Below are positions 1 to 4,425 of a stretch of 6,999 bases of DNA, one piece after another. The notes under the pieces are model-generated. The model did no database searches, was not told where the DNA came from, and saw only the letters and a list, made by a program, of their open reading frames with translations. The stretch's first letter is position 1, and every line of letters begins with the position of its first letter. Source of the stretch: an uncultured Lachnospiraceae bacterium (GTDB lineage: Bacteria > Bacillota_A > Clostridia > Lachnospirales > Lachnospiraceae); contig CADBNA010000083.1 in the NCBI GenBank assembly GCA_902795835.1, forward strand, positions 1-6,999, in the 5' to 3' direction. The translations under genes were made by a program, and so were the position numbers.

Positions 1-216
1 ATACTCCGCCAAGTGTGTTTTACGGCAGTCAAAACAAACATCTTTCCTTCCGAGATACTCTGATCCTTCAGGATCTTTGTAGTCGATTCTTATCTCATAA
101 GTTTCAATATAGAAACTGTCAGTATAGTTGCCGCACATATCGCAAATGCAACCTTCAGGACCTCTGTAGCCGCCCGTTACATTTTCAAGTCTCTTATCAT
201 TCATCTTCTTCATCAT
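1..216 (-). CDS. Small Cys-rich protein with a double-glycine-leader-like N-terminus, 3' end outside window
   Basis: The frame is open with no stop from the start codon to the left edge, so the C-terminus is missing. From the ATG at 216 it begins MMKKMNDKRLENVTGG, then continues with a Cys-rich part: C-I-C-D-M-C, about 32 residues of mixed polar and aromatic sequence, then C-F-D-C-x3-H. The paired CxxC motifs suggest a zinc-binding knuckle. The N-terminus fits the double-glycine leader pattern of class II bacteriocins and related peptides (hydrophobic residues at -12, -7 and -4, Gly-Gly at -2/-1), although Glu at -8 is replaced by Arg. I chose 216 because AAGGA lies 7 bases upstream. An in-frame ATG at 237 (adding MRKKDKD) has only a weak GGA and remains possible. 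That it is coding is supported by the clean frame and sensible residue use. Function is unknown: it could be a leader-bearing peptide or simply a small zinc-ribbon protein. Confidence 0.6.
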   Translation of the reverse strand, partial: MMKKMNDKRLENVTGGYRGPEGCICDMCGNYTDSFYIETYEIRIDYKDPEGSEYLGRKDVCFDCRKTHLAEY

Positions 217-564
217 ATCTTTGTCCTTCTTTCTCATATGTTTTCCGTATGGAAGATAGTTGTTTTCTTTTGATGAGTTAACTATAGCAGGGGATTTATC
301 ATAGAAGTGTCACAAGACTATCCATGACCTGTCAAAAAAAGATGCAGGAGGCGAAAACCGATTACTGCAGGGCCCTCACAAGCCCCCACTTCTGCGATTG
401 GCGGGTAGTTGACACTGGACAATTTTGCGAAGACTAATGCTTTTGTCCAGTATTAATGGACGAATTTACATACTTTTCTAAAGTGTCCAATAGGTATGAT
501 CTATGAGTTTCTCTGAAAACAGGGCTGCATCACATGTAAAAATGCGGCAGCCCTCCTTTTCGTC
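217..564. other. Gene-free stretch with repeats and a terminator
   Basis: No credible gene was found on either strand. The longest ATG-initiated frame here (324-437, plus) has 37 codons, no ribosome binding site and no recognisable product. The stretch holds an AGTGTCA (306-312) / TGACACT (410-416) inverted pair, a cluster of TGGAC/GTCCA motifs (414-491), and the hairpin that follows the CHC2 gene. The mixture looks like a degraded insertion-sequence end next to an operon terminator, but no transposase remnant is recognisable. Confidence 0.5.
414..491. repeat. Cluster of TGGAC/GTCCA repeats, possible IS-end remnant
   Basis: ACTGGACAA at 414-422 and TTGTCCAGT at 443-451 form a perfect 9-base inverted repeat with 20 bases between. 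Two further partial copies follow: TAATGGACG at 454-462 and GTGTCCAAT at 483-491. Four spaced copies of one short motif in both orientations fit either transposase binding sites at the end of an element (IS21-family ends carry several internal repeats) or an operator array. No transposase gene is present, so the element assignment is only a suggestion. Confidence 0.4.
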
Positions 565-579
565 CTATGCTGTTTTCAG
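513..579 (-). terminator. Nested hairpin at the 3' end of the CHC2 gene, probable terminator
   Basis: AGGGCTGC (521-528) and GCAGCCCT (547-554) form an 8-base GC-rich stem just after the CHC2 stop codon at 565-567. A second pair, CTGAAAACAG (513-522) and CTGTTTTCAG (570-579), wraps around it, so one 3' arm can pair continuously with two 5' blocks separated by a bulge. The outer arm lies in the last codons of the gene. The run of T residues after the stem on the minus strand is short (GTTTTC and part of the outer arm), so efficiency as an intrinsic terminator is uncertain. Confidence 0.5.
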
Positions 580-1350
580 CCTGTCAAATATTTCTCCGAG
601 TTTCCGGATCTGCTCCTTTAATGCAGTCACAACATCTTCCTTCCGAATGGAGGGAACGCTGTTTATGATGCCGTCCAGAAGATCAGATACCGCGTTTCCC
701 GAAGAAGGGTCTTCCAGCAGTGTAACAATCCTCCTTATCTTCCTTCCCTGTTCGATACACTTCTCTCTTACCAAGGCGCCATATGCGGCAGGATCATGCA
801 GAGCAAGGTCCATCCATGGGTCAAAAGGAGGCGACGCTCTTCCTGAAATATACATCTCCCCATCATGGATCCATTCCCCTTCGGGTTTTCCATACGACAT
901 GCCCTCCGGAAGAAAAAACCGCAAAGAGCGGTATCCGGAACGGAAGCCTGCCAGTTTCTTCTCTTCCTCTGTCAGCAGATGAAGGCCATCCAGTATGCTC
1001 TCCTCTTTTCGAATATCATGCATCCTTTCTTCCTTTGCTTCATAGAGATAGAGAATGCCGGCTGTTTCTGCCAGTTCAACCTCCGCATCATGAAGCGTCA
1101 TGCCTGTCATACCGATCAGAAGATCCAGCGAGTTCGCCCTCGCTCCGCAGGCCAGGCAGAAAAATGACCGGTCTGCGCCTGCATTGCCAAGATGCCTGTC
1201 CTCATGGAAGGGACAGAGCAGTTTCACCCACCGGCTTCCTTTATCCTTCCTTGCCTGATAAGCTCCGCCGTATTTGAGGGCCACGGTACTGGCCGGGACC
1301 AGCCTGATAAGGTCCTCCTTGTCATCCGGGGTAAAAAAGTATTTTCCCAT
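565..1350 (-). CDS. CHC2-type zinc-finger protein (primase-like N-terminus, no TOPRIM)
   Basis: This is a 261-residue protein. Its N-terminal part (about residues 10-100) matches the zinc-binding domain of DnaG-type primases: C46-P-F-H49 followed by F-F-C65-x2-C68-G, then the hydrophobic segment SLDLLIGMTGM. In DnaG this domain contacts single-stranded template. The rest (about 110-261) is mostly charged and predicted helical, with no visible TOPRIM catalytic acidic motif, so it is probably not a complete primase. Stand-alone CHC2 proteins are known from plasmids and conjugative elements. The start is supported by GGGAG at 1359-1363, 8 bases upstream, and by a TAATG junction with the upstream gene (1-base overlap), which implies translational coupling. 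The hairpin at 513-579 follows its stop. The zinc-finger assignment is firm; a role in replication or transfer of a mobile element is inference. Confidence 0.85.
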   Translation of the reverse strand: MGKYFFTPDDKEDLIRLVPASTVALKYGGAYQARKDKGSRWVKLLCPFHEDRHLGNAGADRSFFCLACGARANSLDLLIGMTGMTLHDAEVELAETAGILYLYEAKEERMHDIRKEESILDGLHLLTEEEKKLAGFRSGYRSLRFFLPEGMSYGKPEGEWIHDGEMYISGRASPPFDPWMDLALHDPAAYGALVREKCIEQGRKIRRIVTLLEDPSSGNAVSDLLDGIINSVPSIRKEDVVTALKEQIRKLGEIFDRLKTA

Positions 1351-1565
1351 TACCCCATCTCCCGGCCGGATTTCCGCAGGCTCTCAAGCTGCCTGATCCG
1401 GCAGTGTTCCATCTGTTTTTCCGCGCAGTACTCGGAAAACAGGCCGGCATCAATGACTTCTCCCATCAGTTTGTGCCAGTACGCAATGTTCCTGCTGTTC
1501 ATCGAGGCAAGGCATGCAAAATACGCATCCAGTGCCGCCTGCACGAGTGTCTTTCCGTAATCCAT
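1350..1565 (-). CDS. Small unknown protein coupled to the CHC2 gene
   Basis: This 71-residue protein begins MDYGKTLVQAALDAYFACLA and ends in a basic tail (RIRQLESLRKSGREMG). I do not recognise a family. It looks helical and soluble, with three cysteines (C18, C47, C54) but no metal-binding spacing and no membrane segment. The start at 1565 is chosen because GGAGG at 1572-1576 lies 6 bases upstream. Longer in-frame starts at 1571 and 1610 are less likely: the first abuts the Shine-Dalgarno sequence and the second has none. Its TAA stop shares one base with the CHC2 start codon, so the two genes form a coupled pair, and the small protein may be a partner of the CHC2 protein. The tight overlap and good ribosome binding site support a real gene; function is unknown. 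Confidence 0.75.
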   Translation of the reverse strand: MDYGKTLVQAALDAYFACLASMNSRNIAYWHKLMGEVIDAGLFSEYCAEKQMEHCRIRQLESLRKSGREMG

Positions 1566-1571
1566 AATCAT

Positions 1572-1576
1572 CCTCC
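1572..1576 (-). promoter_or_regulatory. Ribosome binding site fixing the start of the 71-residue gene
   Basis: GGAGG on the minus strand with a 6-base spacer to the ATG at 1565. It excludes the ATG at 1571 (zero spacing) and argues against the one at 1610. Confidence 0.75.
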
Positions 1577-1616
1577 ATTTGTGTGTATAAGACGAGCTCA
1601 CTCTTCTCATCTGTTA

Positions 1617-1660
1617 ACGGTTGTATATGGAACATGACAGGATAAAATGAAAACAACCGT
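1617..1660. repeat. 8-base inverted repeat upstream of the small-gene/CHC2 pair
   Basis: ACGGTTGT at 1617-1624 and ACAACCGT at 1653-1660 are perfect reverse complements with 28 bases between. It could be an operator with separated half-sites, a weak hairpin, or the edge of the inserted metabolic cassette. No flanking T tract makes it a terminator. Confidence 0.35.
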
Positions 1661-1802
1661 ATTTACATTGCAGAGAATCCTGCATCTGTATAAGAGAATT
1701 CACAGGCGAGCAAGATTTACAACTTCTGCTTTAAGGGAAGACTATTGGTCTTTGGGAACAAATAATTCACTGTAATTCGTATTTGCTTGTTTCGGTATAA
1801 CA

Positions 1803-1831
1803 TTTACTATTCCTTTTTCTCCGAATACAAT
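1803..1831 (+). promoter_or_regulatory. Promoter of the URO-D gene
   Basis: TTTACT (1803-1808) and TACAAT (1826-1831) are separated by 17 bases, a sigma-A-type arrangement with a good -10. The expected start near 1838 gives a leader of about 42 bases before the ATG at 1880. The regulator gene's promoter has the same -35 sequence and spacing. Confidence 0.6.
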
Positions 1832-1844
1832 TATATTAGCGGAA

Positions 1845-1865
1845 TGCAAACAATTGCAGATATCA
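1845..1865 (+). promoter_or_regulatory. Candidate operator: TGCAA palindrome followed by CAGATATCA
   Basis: TGCAA-ACAA-TTGCA (1845-1858) is a 14-base dyad just inside the predicted transcript, a typical place for a repressor or regulator to bind. CAGATATCA (1857-1865) overlaps its end and recurs at 4330-4338 in the leader of the regulator gene. Both are visible in the sequence; regulatory function is inferred. Confidence 0.35.
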
Positions 1866-1866
1866 C

Positions 1867-1872
1867 AGGAGG
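1867..1872 (+). promoter_or_regulatory. Ribosome binding site fixing the URO-D start
   Basis: A full AGGAGG with a 7-base spacer to the ATG at 1880. It rules out the longer in-frame starts at 1787 and 1844, which have no such site; the one at 1787 also lies upstream of the predicted transcription start. Confidence 0.85.
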
Positions 1873-1879
1873 AAAAACA

Positions 1880-2851
1880 ATGCTGTCGCCAAAAGAAAAT
1901 GCTCTTCGCATGATCTATCATGAAAATCCTGAGTACATACCCATGACTTTTGAAACCTTTGCCGTCATTGGTATGCCCCTGTCAGGCGCTCTTGATGCCC
2001 CACTTCAGTCAGGGTATGATCCCTTTGGTATTTACTGGCATGTCGATTCACTGGGAGGAATACCGGATAATTCCAAATTCCTGTTCGAAGATATTGCAGA
2101 CTGGGAAAAATATGTGAAAATCCCGGATGTCAGCGACATAGATTTCAAAGGATGGGCAGAACGAGAATTATCGGGAATAAACCGTGATGAAAAGCTGGTA
2201 ACCTACTATCACAGCACCGGCATTTGGGAAAGAGCCGCATCATTTATGGGATTTGAAAACACCATGATCAATATGGTAGAAGATCCGGATTCCTTTGACA
2301 GCCTGCTTGCAGCCCTGACAGAATACCGGATCACCGTTGCCAGGAATATCATTGATGCATACAGTCCTGACATATATGTAGACTTTAATGACGTTGCTAC
2401 TGCCAGAAGCCTGTTCATGTCGCCGGATATGTATCGGGAATTGTTCAAACCTCATGTGCAGGAAATCATCGATTATGTGACCAGCCGTGGAGTTATTTAT
2501 GAACAGCACTGCTGCGGGAGATGTGATGATTTGATCGAAGACTGGATTGAGATGGGTGTCAAAATGTGGCACAGCGCCCAGACTATGAATGATATCGTCG
2601 GGATCCAGAAAAAACATCCCGATTTTACGATTGAAGGCGGTTGGGACAGTTCAGGTATTCCCGGTATGATCAGTGCGACCGAAGAAGATGTCAGAAAAGA
2701 AGTGAAGCGCTGCCTGGATGAATACGGACACCAGGGCAGTTTCATCCTCTGCCCTGTACTCGTCAATGAAAACGGAAACGCACTGCTCTCAGGAAAAGAT
2801 GACCGCTTCCCGGCAATGTTTGACGAATGGGGAAAATACCGGAATCTGTAA
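1880..2851 (+). CDS. URO-D superfamily protein, methylcobamide methyltransferase-like
   Basis: The 323-residue protein has URO-D-family features: an N-terminal LSPKENALRMIYHENPEYIP segment, and a middle block around 161-197 (YVDFNDVATARSLFMSPDMY, then ELFKPHV) typical of MtaA/MtbA-like members. The arginine-rich N-terminal motif of true HemE (RQAGR type) is absent, so porphyrin decarboxylation is unlikely. H210-x-C212 together with C291, 78 residues later, matches the H-x-C-xn-C zinc site that MtaA/MtbA enzymes use to activate a thiol methyl acceptor. A cytoplasmic role in corrinoid-dependent methyl transfer or demethylation is therefore plausible, but the substrate cannot be read from sequence, and no corrinoid protein or partner methyltransferase is in the window. 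It has its own promoter and ends 8 bases from the convergent regulator gene, its probable controller. Confidence 0.85.
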   Translation: MLSPKENALRMIYHENPEYIPMTFETFAVIGMPLSGALDAPLQSGYDPFGIYWHVDSLGGIPDNSKFLFEDIADWEKYVKIPDVSDIDFKGWAERELSGINRDEKLVTYYHSTGIWERAASFMGFENTMINMVEDPDSFDSLLAALTEYRITVARNIIDAYSPDIYVDFNDVATARSLFMSPDMYRELFKPHVQEIIDYVTSRGVIYEQHCCGRCDDLIEDWIEMGVKMWHSAQTMNDIVGIQKKHPDFTIEGGWDSSGIPGMISATEEDVRKEVKRCLDEYGHQGSFILCPVLVNENGNALLSGKDDRFPAMFDEWGKYRNL

Positions 2852-2859
2852 TGGAGGCA

Positions 2860-4317
2860 TTATTTCAGCTGATTATATATAAGCAGTGACAGTAATACAT
2901 AATTCCGTTCATAGTCGTTATCAAAGTCAATGATATTGAGACGCTTAATGCGGTTTATTCGATATGTGACCGTGTTCTTGTGAATAAACAGAGTGGACGC
3001 GGTTCTGGAAATACTTCTTTCTGTAAACAGATAGGCCTTTAATGTTTGCAGCAAAGAAGTATTTTCCTTTTTTTCAAGATCTGCAAGAATGTCGACCGCA
3101 GGATGCAGACTGTGCAGCTTGAAGACCGTTTCGGTTTCATTAAGAAGTGCAGAAATGGCAATATCCGCAAAGCAGCTGACAAAACTGCCGGAACAGGCAG
3201 AAGCCATTCTTGCCTGTTCCAGATAATACTTTGATACAGCAAGATCCCGGTATGGATTGCTCACTCCGCAGGTGATGGAAAAAGAGCCTGCAATCTCTTT
3301 CAGCTTCCCGAAAATTATGTGCAGAAAATCTTCCGAGCCATACAGAAGCATAATCAGTTGTCCGTCCTCATTCAGGACAATGCAGTCTCCTATCCGGTTC
3401 TGCAGAAACCTGGTAAGCGCCGGTTGAAACACCTCCTGTGACATGCGGATAACCCCAATCTGAAACCATTCATCTTCTGCTGTTTTTAGGAACGATTTAA
3501 GATAATCATGTGATCTCGCAATTTCCCTGTCAAACAGAATATTATGCAGGAAGAGTGCAGCAGAGTCTTTTACCGAAAGAGAAGACTTATGCCCGGCATC
3601 CGGATGAACAATAAAAGAAAGCGCATTTGCTATAATCTCAGAAATATCCTTCTCAAAAGGTGTGACAGGCTTATCAGATGCCACAATCAGAGATCCCAGA
3701 AAAGCGCCTTCTGAGGACTCGTACCTCTGAACAATTCCATAATTGTAAGGAGCCGCTGAAGGTTCCTCAAAAAGTTCTCCGTAGCGATGTTCCCGCAATA
3801 AAGTGTGCGTTATATTGTCCGGGTTGCGAAGTATAGAATCCGCTGATATTTCTCTGTCTCGAACCATTCCATCCCAAAAAGGGTTCACGTACTCATTTGT
3901 ATATGTCTGTGATATAGCAAGAATCCGGTAGTCCGGGGCGAGTATAAAAGAAGGACCAATCATATCCTGACAAAGATCAAGTATTGCCTGTTCAGCATCT
4001 CCTGACAGCGCTGCACGCTGAAGGGCATGCTCAAGTTCACTGAAATAGTCAAAAGCTGCAAGAACCTTATTAAACACAGCATTGATCTCGTTTGACTGCA
4101 GGCTGATGGCATCCTGATTATGCATCAGAAGGATTTCATCAGATTCGTTTTCCGAAATAAAGTCACATGTCCTGCCAACAAAAACACAGTCTTCCTGCAT
4201 TTCAAGGTTTTCTGTGAACAGCCTGGCATTTGTGATAGTCCTCTCCCCGCTCACTACAACAGTAATCGGATGGTACTCACGAAGCCAGTAGCTCAGCATA
4301 TTCATACTCAGTTTCAT
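2860..4317 (-). CDS. PucR/CdaR-type transcriptional regulator
   Basis: The 485-residue protein ends in a PucR-type helix-turn-helix domain at about 421-482, with the hallmark IHKNTVTYRINRI at 445-457 preceded by a TLKAYL helix. The middle contains a GAF-like sensory segment (about 105-235, ending GSLIVASDKPVTPFEKDISE) and a CdaR-like degenerate GGDEF region (about 283-390, with SITCGVSNPYRDLAVSKYYL). The first 80 or so residues form an extra N-terminal domain I cannot name. There is no membrane segment, so it is a cytoplasmic one-component regulator, probably sensing a small molecule. The start is supported by GGAAGGGA just upstream and by a promoter 46 bases away. It is convergent with the URO-D gene, the most likely target, given that the two promoter regions share a motif. 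The ligand is unknown. Confidence 0.85.
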   Translation of the reverse strand: MKLSMNMLSYWLREYHPITVVVSGERTITNARLFTENLEMQEDCVFVGRTCDFISENESDEILLMHNQDAISLQSNEINAVFNKVLAAFDYFSELEHALQRAALSGDAEQAILDLCQDMIGPSFILAPDYRILAISQTYTNEYVNPFWDGMVRDREISADSILRNPDNITHTLLREHRYGELFEEPSAAPYNYGIVQRYESSEGAFLGSLIVASDKPVTPFEKDISEIIANALSFIVHPDAGHKSSLSVKDSAALFLHNILFDREIARSHDYLKSFLKTAEDEWFQIGVIRMSQEVFQPALTRFLQNRIGDCIVLNEDGQLIMLLYGSEDFLHIIFGKLKEIAGSFSITCGVSNPYRDLAVSKYYLEQARMASACSGSFVSCFADIAISALLNETETVFKLHSLHPAVDILADLEKKENTSLLQTLKAYLFTERSISRTASTLFIHKNTVTYRINRIKRLNIIDFDNDYERNYVLLSLLIYNQLK

Positions 4318-4329
4318 GACGATCCCTTC

Positions 4330-4338
4330 CAGATATCA
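4330..4338. promoter_or_regulatory. CAGATATCA motif in the regulator leader
   Basis: The same nine bases occur in the URO-D leader at 1857-1865. Here they lie within CCAGATATCAGG, a near-palindrome, between the predicted transcription start and the ribosome binding site of the regulator gene. This fits autoregulation, but the site is short and could recur by chance. Confidence 0.3.
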
Positions 4339-4362
4339 GGTCTGCACAGTTTTATCATTTCT

Positions 4363-4391
4363 ATTTTATTCTTTATCCTCCAAAAAGTAAA
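4363..4391 (-). promoter_or_regulatory. Promoter of the PucR-type regulator
   Basis: On the minus strand, TTTACT (4386-4391) and TAAAAT (4363-4368) are separated by 17 bases. Transcription would start near 4356, giving a leader of about 39 bases. The -35 and spacing are identical to the URO-D promoter, and the regulator is therefore probably not dependent on read-through from the ATPase gene. Confidence 0.55.
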
Positions 4392-4425
4392 ATCCTCAGC
4401 GTTCTGTTGGCTTTCTGCACAACCA

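Larger units (their letters stand above)
1566..1879. other. Divergent intergenic spacer
   Basis: About 310 bases separate the leftward small gene from the rightward URO-D gene. No coding frame with a ribosome binding site is seen. It contains the ribosome binding site of the leftward gene, an 8-base inverted repeat (1617-1660), a promoter for the URO-D gene (1803-1831), and a TGCAA-N4-TTGCA palindrome (1845-1858). No convincing minus-strand promoter was found, so the leftward pair may be transcribed from elsewhere or from a weak site. Confidence 0.6.

Noticed and set aside
15..281. Plus-strand frame of 88 codons at the left edge
   Set aside because: The opposite strand encodes a far more protein-like sequence with paired CxxC motifs; this frame is its complement and has no ribosome binding site.
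324..437. 37-codon plus-strand frame in the gene-free stretch
   Set aside because: No ribosome binding site and no recognisable similarity; it runs into the repeat cluster, so it is probably chance.
503..1560. Several plus-strand frames of 100-164 codons across the CHC2 and small gene
   Set aside because: They lie opposite genes with a clear domain, overlap signal and ribosome binding sites, and their own translations are low-quality (rich in Ser, Pro, Arg and His) with no family resemblance.
1662..1694. Second rightward promoter, TTTACA with TATAAG
   Set aside because: The spacer would be 21 bases, too long for a normal sigma-A promoter; the 1803-1831 pair is better placed.
1880..2851. Haem biosynthesis HemE
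   Set aside because: The conserved N-terminal arginine motif of HemE is absent and a zinc-type H-x-C...C set is present instead.
4314..4358. 14-codon leader frame whose TGA overlaps the regulator start as ATGA
   Set aside because: Its ATG lies at or before the predicted transcription start and has no properly spaced ribosome binding site; the GGAGG at 4376-4380 falls inside the promoter spacer.
4341..4425. Terminator after the ATPase gene
   Set aside because: Only very short stems (3-4 pairs) can be drawn and the T-rich bases belong to the regulator promoter; nothing convincing.
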